Origin: Scatophagus argus
Taxonomy: Eukaryota > Chordata > Actinopteri > Scatophagidae
Length of the DNA: 64,000 nt
Assembly: GCF_020382885.2 (NCBI RefSeq)
Contig: NC_058508.1
Coordinates: 3,402,055 to 3,466,054, forward strand
Direction: 5' to 3'
Numbering within the stretch: position 1 is the stretch's first letter; the number at the start of each line of letters is the position of its first letter. A program made the translations under genes and the position numbers. Below, in pieces: positions 14,001 through 26,300 of this stretch. Under the pieces are notes generated by a model. The model was not told where the DNA came from. It saw only the letters and a program-made list of their open reading frames with translations, and searched no databases.

Positions 14001-14840
14001 GGACGGCCTTCTGCAGAATTTTTATGTTCTGTGTATCTATGGGGGAGGTTGCTCATTCATGCAGTGGAGCATTTGTGGGGTCAGGCCTTGTATTGGACAG
14101 GCTGCCTGTCTTGTTTGATGGGGTTGAGATCAGGGCTCTGTGTGACCAGTGTGACCAGTCAGGTTCTTCCACACCAAACTCATCCAACCATGTCTTTATG
14201 GAGCTTTGCTTTGTGCACTGGGGCACAGTCATGCTGGAATAGAAAAGGGCCTTCAACAAACTGTTGCCACAAAGTTGGAAGCATAACACTGTGCAAAATG
14301 TCTTGGTACACTGAAGCATTAAGATTTCCCTTCACTGGAAGTCAGGGGCCGAGCCCAAACCCTGAAAAACAGACCCATACCACACCTGAATTCAGCAATA
14401 AATACTTTTGTCTATATGGTGTATGTATCCATACCGGTCATCTAGGTAACCGCCCATCATATCATGAGACACCAAGGTCCGATGTTGACTGCTGGTCAGA
14501 GGAGGCTCCCGAGGTGCCAGAGGGACTGCTGCCACATTAAAGGGGTTTGCCTCACTTCGTTTCCATGACAATAGCTCCTCCAGAGTTCGAAGAGCACAGC
14601 TGATTGGCTCAGTGGTGTCGGCATCATAGTATTTGGCTGTGAGGGAGATTAAATGAAATATTGTGTGTAAAGGAACAGGAGAAGGTTTGATCTCCAGACA
14701 TGAACAACAGCTCAGATTGTTTTGGACTGTCTTGAACTTGAACTGCTCGTAATAAAGTTAACAAACCTGGTAGGGGTGAAGGTAAATACTTGACAACTTC
14801 ATGCACTGAGTCCATGGGCTGATCCAAACAAGACTCCAGC
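8045..14840 (-). CDS. engase: Cytosolic endo-beta-N-acetylglucosaminidase (GH85), 13 coding exons found, N-terminus unresolved
   Basis: Exons in transcript order (window coordinates): 14767-14840, 14435-14636, 13656-13804, 13345-13499, 12508-12656, 12238-12409, 12042-12148, 11820-11931, 10713-10900, 10457-10599, 9402-9501, 9198-9309, 8045-8470. Phases join throughout, giving about 695 residues; human ENGASE is 743. The enzyme cleaves the chitobiose core of free N-glycans in the cytosol. Seen: HDMMGGYLDDR; FIQG...FYHWQYIDIF; TFITEW; the active-site motif DGWLINIEN with the paired Asn (13363-13365) and Glu (13357-13359) codons typical of GH85; LVLWYDSV; DGFFTNYNW; ADIYIGVDVFARG; FAPGWVYE; NLSAQEIQPL; and a C-terminal galactose-binding-like region ending VEPVSRKGFLVPESQWGRR. 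The 14840 acceptor follows ATATCACCAG and continues EVV..LPSPLPAKYYDADTTEPIS. A start could instead be an ATG upstream in the same ORF, or in a separate first exon near 17 kb. Confidence 0.95.
9502..10456 (-). other. engase intron
   Basis: Intron of 0.95 kb. Nothing recognised apart from short tandem GGTAAC copies near 10240-10270. Confidence 0.55.
10901..11819 (-). other. engase intron
   Basis: Intron of 0.9 kb, AT-rich, no repeat or RNA gene recognised. Confidence 0.55.
12657..13344 (-). other. engase intron
   Basis: Intron of 0.7 kb between the exon encoding the GH85 NIE motif and the next. Nothing recognised. Confidence 0.55.
13953..14423 (-). mobile_element. Decayed Tc1/mariner-like transposon fragment in an engase intron
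   Basis: The minus strand encodes fragments of a Tc1-type transposase: SIKTWLDEFGVEEPDW near 14130-14190, and GPL...SSEGKS-like and LPTLWQQF-like pieces further up, broken by frameshifts and stops. The right end, AATACTTTTGTCTATATGGT at 14401-14420 followed by GTA, matches the inverse of the terminal repeat seen at 35703-35725. The left end is truncated. The right terminus lies about 10 bp from the engase splice donor at 14433-14434. Not functional. Confidence 0.8.
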
Positions 14841-17033
14841 CTGGTGATATCACATGGTGAAAAGGTGAAACTCATGCATTTGGTTAGCACTGTTTTTTAC
14901 ACAAGGTCAATCAGTATGTGAAAACGCTTTTATGTCTTCTCGGTGCTGCTGTATACTGGAGCAACTACTGACATGTGAGGTAGTGGAAGTTACTGAGAAA
15001 CAGTCTCCTACAATACTGTGCAGTACCGGCTGGCTTCGGTTTTGTTCCGCTTCGAGCCGACATTATCATTATCCTCTCCGTCCTTTCGTTCCCTTCGGGT
15101 GAAATGCTCGTTTCCACTCATATTCAATGCCATTTCACTGAATTTAACAGAGAAACCATTGCGCAAACAAACTGCAGTGAGGAAAAGGAAACGGCAAGGT
15201 CTGCTGCACCACCAGCAACGAAAAAAAAGACTTCCGATGACAGCCCTTCACAATAAAAGCCCAATTTCTATAAATTCAATTGAACAAAAACTAAAGAAGC
15301 ACTTCTGATACGTTGTTATCTTACACAAAATGTCTTACTACAATAATTACATTGTGGCTTACATTTGTCACATAACGTATTGTGTTCATTGCTACATCTA
15401 ACCGCTATGGATGGAAGTTGAGTTTTTACCATGTTATATTGATATAGGATTAACTTCGAATAAAATTAGCACTCTGTACTCTTATTGCTTATTTTAGAGG
15501 ATTCCGTGGAGATAATTGTGCAGGAGCGAGGGGACTGTGGGCAGATGGACAAAGGAGTCGGTCTCTTGATATCGCTCGGACCAGACCCTTTTTCATCGAG
15601 GAGATTAGTCGCTGAAAGGAAACACAGGAACATCAACACGGAGGGAGGACGGCAAGATGGCGGCTGTAAATAATAACTTCCATGCATGGAAAGTAGTACC
15701 AAACGTGAGATGTGTACGGCTTGAAGAAAACAGTTGAGCTGAAATGTAACACCTTTGACTTGACGAGGTTTTCTTTAGGTTGAAATCACCACAGAAGTTT
15801 AAATCTCCCAATGAGCCCATCATCCAGTGAGGTGATGAATGGAGGTTCTTATGTAAATTTTGTATCTTACAGATACATATGGTATAACAGAAAGCTGAAG
15901 TAAAAAAGAAATTGGTATTTACATGTCTGTATCAGACTGTGAGCAATAACCCGTTTAAAGCTTCTGCCAGAATAAATAAAGGCTTTTTACAGATTTACAG
16001 TTTGCCCCATCCAGTTGGAAAATTGCCCTGTGAATTCTCAAATGTTATAAATGTTAATTGTTAAATTCTTTTGAAACATTTTGTTTGTGGGATGTTTTCT
16101 GAGAGTTATTGAAGCACTGACAAAGTTTGAAGAGTCACCTAAAGATTCTGATTCTGATTCTGATTCTAAAGGATAGGCTCCGGAAGGACATTTGCTGGTC
16201 AATTGAAGTGCTGTGAAAGCAGCTGAAATGGAAGTGCTGGATATAACTGTAAACAAGTGTGAGTTACAGTTCACGTGTCAGTGGAGGAAAGTACTGAGTA
16301 AGCTCAAGTACCAACCTTAAGTATAATTTTGACTTGTATATAAAACGCTGCTCACATCTTAATGCATCAATAATAATGCTCCAGTAATATAATAGCCTAA
16401 TATAGCACCCTGAAAAGGATTTATCTGAATATTACATTCATTTTTATTTAATGAAAATTTAACTCCATTTTACTGATAATACATTTTTACTTCTTCAGTG
16501 GAACAACAAGTACAATTTTGAATTTGGCATTTTTTAGTTTAGTTTTAAACTAAAGCAATGGTGGTAGTGGTAGTGGTGGTGGGGAGTGTTTATGTTTTTA
16601 ATGTTTGTAAAGTTATTTCGTTTGAATCCATGTGAAACGGTATTGCATTTTATTCAATTACAAGGATAGGGTCCAACAAAAATATGCAAAGCATATAACA
16701 AAAATATAAACATGGCTGTTAATATCCATTAGTAGGAGTGTGCATATGTATGAGCAACCTCAACACTAGAATATGAAAAGGAGCCTGTTAAAAGTCAGAA
16801 TGAATGACTGATTCAATCAATCAGTGGGGTACTACAAAATATATAAGAAAAAGTGGGGCAGGGACTATAATCTCATCAAATCAATGGTAATTGATGGTAC
16901 CTGAAAGCCTGTTGTTACTTTTAACATCAGCCATTTTCAGGCTCAGTTGTTTCACAAATGTGACCTAGACGTTTATTATCATGGTATCATAATACGTGAG
17001 AAAGACTGGTTTTTCTTGCATTGTCGCTCTTAC
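14841..17033. other. Upstream of engase coding exons; probable first intron
   Basis: No coding exon recognised. A strong minus-strand donor (ATTG|GTAAGAGCG) sits at 17032-17033, suggesting a first engase exon ending at 17034 and a 2.2-kb intron. Simple repeats occur at 16144-16167 and a GGT/GTG-rich stretch at about 16559-16585. ORFs in this stretch are short and lack family features. Confidence 0.45.
16144..16167. repeat. (GATTCT)4 microsatellite
   Basis: Four perfect copies of GATTCT. Such hexamer tails often mark the end of teleost retroelements, but no element body is recognised next to it. Confidence 0.8.
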
Positions 17034-17300
17034 CAATAAGCGTATGTGTTGACCGCTCTTCACCGAAAAGCTCTCTGTGAGTCATCACCCAGCAGGGAAG
17101 TGATGTCAGACATATTCAGCAGATCGCTGAGCAGGACAGAACAGGATCCTAACAGAGCGGAGACAGCTAGAGGGAGAGGATACCACCTTAGCTGTAAACG
17201 TAACCTTCTGAAAATCCATCTTCATCCGCGGAGAATTAAATCGTATCCTTATCAAAAACAGCGAGAGCATAAAGTACACACTTTTACCTTTTTAACAAGG
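17034..17300 (-). promoter_or_regulatory. Possible engase first exon / shared divergent promoter with csnk1d
   Basis: On the minus strand an exon-like stretch ends at the donor at 17032-17033. It contains an ATG at about 17114 opening a 17-codon frame that closes before the donor, so if used the exon is a 5' leader with an upstream ORF. The csnk1d start codon is only about 500 bp away on the other strand, so the two genes probably share a bidirectional promoter. No TATA box that I would defend. Confidence 0.35.
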
Positions 17301-17496
17301 TCCATATTACCGCAATATGAGGTTGGTAGCATTTTAAAACAAGTGGCGAAAGATTGTGAGAGCTGACTTCATCCGGAGACTGCATAAAGAAGACACAGTT
17401 CGTCGCTCGAAGAGAGTTTAATGTGGCGGATATTTCGATTATTCCGCTTTTAAACAAACTTGAGCTTTAAACCTGAACATTTTTGGATATTTTGGA

Positions 17497-17518
17497 GCTA
17501 GCGAGCGTGCTTGCTAGC
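17497..17518 (+). promoter_or_regulatory. Stem-loop in csnk1d 5' leader
   Basis: GCTAGCGAGC and GCTTGCTAGC flank GT and can pair as about nine base pairs (one G-U) with a four-base loop. The 3' foot is 19 nt before the csnk1d ATG at 17538. It may affect start-codon scanning; the function is inferred. Confidence 0.5.
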
Positions 17519-17537
17519 CGATTATATATTGCTTATC

Positions 17538-20500
17538 ATGGAGTTGAGAGTAGGAAACCGATATAGACTGGGCAGGAAAATTGGAAGTGGATCGTTTGGA
17601 GACATCTACCTGGGTAAGTTATAGTCAATGGAATTGCCGAAAGTGTCCTCATTTGTTTACATTTATCCCAACCTTGTAAATAACGATTTACGAGTTTGCC
17701 AGCTGGTTGTCTTTCCGGGGTTCCCTTTACGAGCTGATAGTCAATCAGCTGTTCAGTGTTTAGTATTAGCAACATTAGCTGTCTAGCTAGCAGTCTGTGT
17801 AGCAAAGAAACCAACAGTACGACGTCGTTTTATAATAACTGATAGATGTAAACGGTGAAATATTCAGTGTGCTCGACATGGAGAAAATATTGCCTTAATG
17901 TAAAATGAACTTATAAATGAACCGCGTTGAAGACAAGGTTGGAAACGGACGGTTACAGTGTAGCTAAACCTTTTATCACCACATAGCTAACCTAGCTAAT
18001 ATTTGAGCTAATTTCTCTGTCTTTATTCACCCGAAATCATCATTATTTCGCAAACGGAATAGCAGACCAGGCCCTAGACATTGTCCCTTAAATATTAAAT
18101 GACAGTTATGTTACTTACTGGTGCTGAAAGGCCACCTCCAAACACAGCAGGCCCGTTCCTGTTCTTCCTCTGTTCCTATTAAGGGATTAATCAGGAGGCT
18201 AGCTACATCAGTAGTTCTTGAAAAGGAGTATTGTCTTGTCTTTATTCCGTTTAAATTCTCAATTATTCCTATTTCTTGTTAAAGAACCCGTGACATTAAA
18301 CATATGAGAATGACTGTTGTATTTAGTTTGGGTGCTTGAGACTTAATTTGATAAAATGAGGCTCTGTGGCCCAGGGAGTATCAGCTGAAGTGTCTCAGAT
18401 ACGAAAATGGTTAATAAATCCTGCTGCTTGTGAAGTGCCTGAGGGGGCATGTTCATATATTACTGGGTTTCATTTACAAAGTGCCAAGAGCTGTGACATA
18501 TTGATTGAGTAGTTTTTGTAGTAATTGATTGGATGTTTTACCTCAATGAAAGTAAAGGTCAAAGAGTTACAGTAGATGCGCTGATTTAAAGATTATGAGC
18601 TCCACAAGCAGAATGGTCATTAGCAATGATGCTGTTATTATTCGTAATTGGATGTGGTAACTCACTAGTAATAGTGGAAACTGCATCATACTTATGTCCA
18701 TTTAAGGTACAAATGCAGGAAAGACATGGAAAATGGTATGTGTAAAGATGCCAAATGATATATACTGCATGCACTAAAGACAATGGACTTCTTCCTGACA
18801 TTGAGTTCTGCGATCTTCATTGCAATGCATCCTCTGGTGGCCATATTTGAGGCCCACAGCTCTTGGCAACGGTGGTTGAGAACAGCTGATCACATTTCTG
18901 AGCTTAAGACTTAGTCATCTGAACAACAATAGAGAGGAGACATTGTTAATTCATGAAACGTTTTTACTGGATATGGACTGACCACTTCATCACTGATACT
19001 TAAGCAAAAGAGTAGAAAGTCCAAGGCTGACTGTTGGCAGCCGTTCACGATATGATTCGAGAATGATACAGGGTGATATTATTGTTATTCAGTATTTACA
19101 TTCAGCAGTCAACCAATATATAAGAAATATTTTTTTTCAAGTATTGCATAGGATTCATGCTGATGTTGAATAGGGAGTACATTTGTGTATGTAAGTTTTA
19201 CTTCATTCCTTACAATAAAACTGGTTTACTTCAAATAATAAACTAGGATAATATCTGGTAGTGCTGCAACAAATTTTTGTTTGAAAATGATTGAAACAGT
19301 TAATAATCAAAATATCTGGCAGTTGATTTTCTTTAGGTTAATCAACAAATCATTGTAGATTTAATATCTGATAATGAATACATCACAACACTACTGCATT
19401 AGGTAATTTTGAATGCGCTTTCGTGTACTGTTTCATGCAGTCATTGCTTTCCCTCATGTTATGAAACATAGCCATGAAAGTTGCATGTCATGTGAGGTAA
19501 TGAGATGCATTTGTGGCGCAACGCGCCGCATGCCTGATCTGTTGTTGTCTGAGCTGAACACGTTTATTACCCTGGAAGACACTGTCTTTGCATACATGAG
19601 CTTAATGCTTTGCTCATACTTGAATTCCCCATTTAAAGATGAGTTGAAGTATTTCCCCCTCAAGGGAACACTCTGACATTGTGGCAAACACAAAACAGTA
19701 AAAGCATTCCATTTTAGGATTTGCTGGGACGAAGTTGGGACTACGGTGGCATGGACTAAGTTGAGCAAGGCTAAATGCATCCCAGACATCACAGTATACA
19801 CAAAGATGAAACTCTTTTTCTCTGTGTGAGATGGCACACAAGCTCAGCCTCTGAGTATTCCTTTGGTTCAGTATTTCTTGCATTAATGCATTAGTCAGAT
19901 CCAGTCTGTTCCCATGAGCTGTTGATTGGACTGGTAGTGAGAGCTGCCAGCTTCTTACATATTTACTTGCCTTTCTCCCCTCTGAGTGGCTGCTGACTAA
20001 TGTGATGCAACAGTGTTAATCAGCCAGAACATTGTGCAGCTCTTTGCAGAATTCCTGACCTACCAGTGGTTCAACTTTTACAAGTCTAATGGCAATATTT
20101 TGTGCTCATAGTAAATATTTTTTACTTTTAACATATGAAAAACATTTGAATAACTTTGACAGCGGACTGGAGGACCAGTTAGTACTTGATATTGGATGTA
20201 ATTTCACAGCAAGTCCCTCAGTAATGTTCCCACACACTGTGTGAATGCTTAAGCAACAGTGACAATGTGTGAGCAGCCTGTTGTGCTGGGGATGTCTGGG
20301 TGGTGGATTCTGTTTGTTAATGGCAGGAGGAGGAGGAGGAGATTAGGTCAGCTCTTGGTATGAAGACTTGTACTCTAAGTGAAGGACTGTCAAACATTAA
20401 CGATTGGGAGAATAGTCTGTTATCTTGTCACTTGTTCTAAAAGTGTGCATAAACAGTTAGTCATGTGTGTGAGTCAAGTTGTATTTCCACAAAGATTTCC

Positions 20501-23351
20501 TGTTGTTTTGTGTGGTTGGTGATGTGCATATTGAGTTCATGTCGAACCACAGTTACACAGAATCACCTATTTAACTCTTAAACTAATCTCAAATGTTTTT
20601 GACGTTAATCAGTTTGAGTATTTCTTTTTTCAGAAATAAGTCAAAATTCTCTGATTCCATCTTCTCTGCTGTTTGAGACAGTAAACTGAATATTTCAGGA
20701 TATCACCTTTGGATTTAGAAAATACTGTATTACTGCAATATTCTATTCTAGTGAACAGTATGTATTGCACACAGGATAGGAAGCTGTTTTGTCTGGACTG
20801 GTTCAGCCACTAAGGCATAACTTGAATGCTGGCAAAATTAATTCTTGGTTTGTATGATCTCATAAACCGTGCTGACCAATCAAGCGTGTGCAGGGGCACA
20901 CACCTGGTTGCTTATTTTCTAATTGACATTATACAGCGCAGGTTAGGGCAATATATTACCTGTCTGTCTGGGGGTTATGTAACTGCAGTTGACTTGTGAT
21001 ATCTTGCTAAACTGAAACTCTTCCACCGTTGTATGCTGAAGGGGTGGGGTTAACTTATGTAAGCAAAGCTAACAGTGAGGTTGTTTTAGAGCTGCAGTAA
21101 CAACAGAGATGACTTGTGCTTTGACCTAATGTTTGGTGGTTTTCACACTCATGACGCGTTTTGGTGTGGCCTTTGTGCTTTGTGGTTTGAGTATGTAAAA
21201 AATGTTATGGTGTCCATAGTGGTTAAGATGACGTCACCTCAAACATCTGCTTCCCCAAAGCTGTCGTACTTCCTGTGTTCTGTGTGTTTGTGCTGCGAGA
21301 TCTCACTTCAGAATGAGTTAAATTAAAGCCACAATTAAAGCTTCAAGTTTCTATTGTGTTGATTGACATATGATAGTATTAACTTTGAGGCAGCAAAAAA
21401 CTTATATTCTTTAAAATTGCTTTGTGACTATTTCCTATTCATTTACATTTATTCATTACAAAACAATTTAGTGTGATTGGGATAGTTGGGTCTTTGTAAA
21501 TGTCATCAAATAGTATGCTTAGGATTTGGCCCCGTGCCTCATACTCAAATGATGTACAGATGAAGTTGAGGACATTTCAGTTTACATCTCTGTCAGGTGG
21601 ATGACAGATATTATTGCAATCCATCTTGGGTTTCGGGGCTTCGGGCAAGTCAGGATCAGCCTTACCTCAGGCCAGAAGGCGGTGGTAATATGCCTGGAGA
21701 TGTTAGAAATACCAAGTAAACACTTTTTTCATTTTGAGTGATTGAGTAACAACCGTAACAGTTTAGCTAGCATTAACTGACAACTATCCGTGAGCTAACA
21801 CAAAAACATACATGAATCATATTTATGACCGACATTTGTCAAGGATGCATCTCAGACCACCTCCATTGGATTTTAATCCATCTGGGATGTCTCTCAATCA
21901 AAACTGTAACCAAAGATGAGTTGAATGGTGTCATAGTATAGTATATCCGTCTGTCCATAGTGTTATACAAACTTGGTATTTGTTGTCTTGACAGTTAAAC
22001 GATATGGCAAGCTGCCACTAACAGTAGCTCCGCTTGTTTGTTCAATAGCTAAAGAGCCAGATGTCCAATGGCTAAAATCCTTCATAGAGGTAAAAGATTA
22101 GTCAATAACAACTAAAAACAGTGAGTTGACTGGGTTTTAAAAAAAAAACCCAAAAAAACAACAGTCGGCTGGAAATGTTTCAATGTCCAACATTCAGCCA
22201 GTGTTTTTGGAAAACAATCTGTCTGTATGCATGCAGTGACTGAGTGTAAAAGGGGTCTTAGTTATTTGCATCCGTTACTGTTTGTGAACCAGTGTTGAGG
22301 GATGTGTCTGAACATGTTTCGCTACCACCGCTCAGAATAAAAACAAACACACACCATGTATGTACACTTTTTTTTTTTTTTTTTTTTTTAACACAACACA
22401 CACTTATAACCTCCCTCTCTGAGAAGATCAGTGGGGGGGCTGCATTCCCCAGGAAAATCTGTCCAGACAAATCACATTCCTCTGCAATAGAGACAACCCA
22501 CTGAAATATGTTGTTCAGACTATGAAGAGCCTCTACAGACAATTTCACTGTTCTTGCTGATTGGTTGATCAATTAGCCAAACACACAACCAGAACGGCAA
22601 ATCAGCAACCAAGTTGTGGTTGAGTGTTTTTGTGTTCACTGTTCTGCTGAAACTGAAAGGGAGTAGAATTTCCCTCATCTAATACAGAAGCAGTCATATC
22701 TTTGACCAAACAAAATAGTATGGCTTCCCTGAAAACCATTTTTTGGCCTGTGAAGCTTCAGTGAGACTTTCCCATGAATATTCAAAGCTTTAACTTCTTT
22801 TATGACACCTTGTCGTGTGCTGTTATCTGCCCAACCTGAGTAATCAACTAGTCAGGAGATGGGACAAAGGCTATTTTCCATATATCGGTAATAAGTTTCC
22901 ACCCCACTTCTCTCACTTCTGTGGAGAAACAAAATGTCCTCCCTGATACTATGAAGGTGAATGGAATTTAGTTGTTTGTAATTTGGGTGAACCGACCCTT
23001 TAAAGTCATTAACCAGACTGATTTGGATATGGATTCGGGTGGCCAGCCAGAGGCAGATCAATGCTCTTTAATTTGGTTGCGCAGATGATGTGCAGCAGGG
23101 CTGCCTCGTGCCAGCTCGAGCTGTTGTTTTCCTGCTTCATCACAAAGCTTGGCAGCAGAGACAAAGGCTTTTCTTCAGTATTATTTAAACCGTTCTTATG
23201 TATGAATTATACAACATATCAGCTTTAAACTGAGTCATGGTCCTAAGTGTGCTTTTCTGCCCACCCAGATGACATCATACAGGGAAATCAATGATACTCC
23301 CATCAGTTCTCCCTTTAGCCTACACCAATTAACTGGCACCCATATGAGGCC

Positions 23352-23385
<34 letters not shown>

Positions 23386-26300
23386 AATGGGATTATGTAA
23401 CCTCTTGTCCAGTTGGCTGTGTTCATGTGAAGGGAACTGGACCCCATAACCATATTTAGGAAAGAAACAGTTGATGCATAGGTTTGTCAGTTCACAGAGC
23501 AGCAGAGAGAGTGCACTCAGACAGCACCCAAAATCCTCTGTTAGTAGGGGAATTTGGACTACACATGCAAGTGCAATAAAGAAGAGCAGGGTACATACAG
23601 TTCATACTGTTGGTTTCTTGTTCCTTTTCTGCTCAATCATGCCTTGTCCACTTTAATTACCAACTGCACAAGTGATTTATTTTTTTTTCTGCAGTCACTA
23701 GCAGACAGTGTTCTCATGGCACATCTTGTTCACAAGGCAAACTATTTAATCTGTATTTTCATATCTAATTTGCTTCCAAGAATTGATGGACTTGGATAAA
23801 CATGATATTAAGACATGATATACAGTGGACTTTGGCCTGATACTGTGTTCACTTGTCCAGATTAGATGCTGTTAATAAATCAATGCCATATTGGACGCAC
23901 TTTGGTAAATCTCTGGAAGGGCTTCCTACTATGCAACATTGTTGAAGCAAACCGTTGTGATGCATTTAAATGCAGCTGTCCTTTCTGTCTCTCCATCTGT
24001 CTGTCCAGGTACTGATATTTCTGTTGGGGAGGAGGTGGCCATCAAGTTGGAATGTGTGAAGACCAAACACCCGCAGCTCCACATAGAGAGCAAAATCTAC
24101 AAGATGATGCAAGGTGGAGGTACTGTATCGTCTTTACATACCACTTACGTACACACACGCGCTCTTTGAAGTGGTGGTGGTCCCTTTATGAACTAAGTGC
24201 TCCGCATGAATATTTAATCCAGTATCCATTTCTGATTGTAAATCATAACATTTAAAGAAAATGATCAATATGTGGTGCCTCAGACAAACAATTTAAATGA
24301 CGTTAAGTGAAGAACTAACTGGAGATAGGTAATGGTGAGGGAGTAACATTTTATTCAGTATCAAATTTTTCCATTGTGGATGTTTTGGAGCTCATTTGTC
24401 AATGGTGAACAAGAAGAACCTGTCTAGCTTGACCCTCCCCCACCCCCCTTTATTCATTGAATTGTGAATTCAACCTCTAAAATATGTTGGCACCACCCAC
24501 CGTGACTCATGACTTCAAAGGTGACCGCAGCAACCGATTAATCAGCGCCTATAGGACATTTTCAGTTGCTGATGAGTGTGCAGCCACCCACCATTAAACT
24601 TCTTAACTTTTTTTTTTTTTTTTTTTTTAATGGTTTGATCACTTCCATATTTATTTAATTACCACATTTGTTTTTCAGTTTATCATTTATCACTCAGATG
24701 TTCAGCTCCATCTACTTTCTAATACGGCCGTTCGCACAGCATCAAACAAAAAAGGGTGGAGGGATTGATATCGGCTGATTATTGGGCTATTGGTTTTGTC
24801 CTGCTATAAACCATCATTGACAATGCGCTTCACAACTAATCACAGATTGTGTCAGGTTTATGGCGGTGTGTTGGAAAGAAGCCGGCAATATAATACGAGT
24901 AGATAAATTGTAGTATTTATTTTTCCTGGGATAGTATAAAGAACACACCACTATATGCAAAAAAGTCAGAATTTAAAAAGTTAACTTTTTTCCTAAGGAG
25001 TCAGAACAGTGGGTTCTGCATTTTTATTTTTCACAGTCCCTGTAACATCCAACCTCATGAGTACTTTTTGTGAAATTTGAGCAAAGGAAAAAATGATGCT
25101 TATGTCAGTCAAAAAAGTTTCGAAGAATCGATTCAGCATTACAAATTGTATAATTATGATGCTGAAGTGTGTATATATTTTCTTAACACCCTGGTCAGCA
25201 TGCTGAAATGCTCACAATGACAATAGTAATGTTTAGCAGGTATAATATGTTCACTGTAGCATATTAAAAGATGCCATCAGTTTTCAAGCTCTTGATAAAC
25301 TAGTGTATTGCAAAAATGAATATTTTTGATCTGGTGATACTTTTGCTTACCAAAGTCAGAAGAATTAATATTCTGGGGACCATGAATGTGTCAAGTCCAT
25401 AAGGTAATGTGGTCAGTTGGCCAACAATCAATCACTCACTCCACCTTTAGTATGGCTAGCAAACACATTTCACTGGAACTGGTTGACGTTATTGTCGTGG
25501 TACAGACTTCCTTGTCACAGCTGAGTATGCAAATTTCGTACTCGTCTTGAAACATGCCCTCAAGCTTTGAACGTGGGAGAGGCAAGAAAGAACCTGTCAC
25601 TCGGAGTGTCTGTGTGAAAGAGGATCATCCGTTGTTGTTGGGCTCTGAAGCAAAAATCAGGGAGTGTGTCCTTAAATGTTCTGCCAGCTCAGTGGTCTGC
25701 GCAACACGTTGAAGATAACTGACAGCGCATTCTTTTATCACACTCATCACTAGAGGGTTTTGCGTTGGCAGGCCAAACTGCACAGGCGGCCCCGGAAGCC
25801 AGTGCGGCATTTTTCAACTAAGTTTTCAAACTAGTTTTATTTCACTGGCTGGTGAACTCTTGTCTTCATAGCAAAGAGTCGACTCAGGCGGAGCATGTAC
25901 AGGAGACAGTTTGTCTCTGTCAGCACAACTGTGTGCACACATGCATTTGTATTTTTGTTCCAGCACGGTAGGATTTATTGGGGTATGGTGGCTGACCCAG
26001 ACCATGAGATGTATTTGCGTTTTGTATGTATATAAATAGCTGATGCATGGTGTGTGTGTGCATGCAGTGCTAGGTGCTGAGCGGCAGCATTTTGTTGCTC
26101 TCTGCCTGTAGAAGGAAATGCCAGATGGCCTCTTCGCCTTGGCAACGTCAGCCTATTACCAGCCACTACTAAACCAGCTGGCCTCTGCTTTAACACTCCT
26201 CCTGTGTGTCTGGGCATGGACACTATGTACGTAGTGAAGCCTTTCAAATTTTTGCCGTTTCTGTTCTCCACAGTAGTGTTATGCTGGTTTGCTTCAGACA

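Larger units (their letters stand above)
17614..24008 (+). other. csnk1d intron 1 (6.4 kb)
   Basis: No exon or RNA gene recognised. It holds: a diverged repeat starting AGTGCTGCAACAAATTTTTG at about 19260; two overlapping opposite ORFs at 19413-19837 with no family features; a T22 run at 22368-22389; a GT/GA microsatellite at 23352-23386; and a GGA-rich patch near 20325-20341. Confidence 0.6.

Noticed and set aside
13980..14540. 186-codon plus-strand ORF
   Set aside because: It runs antisense through the Tc1-like remnant and into an engase exon; no protein features on the plus strand.
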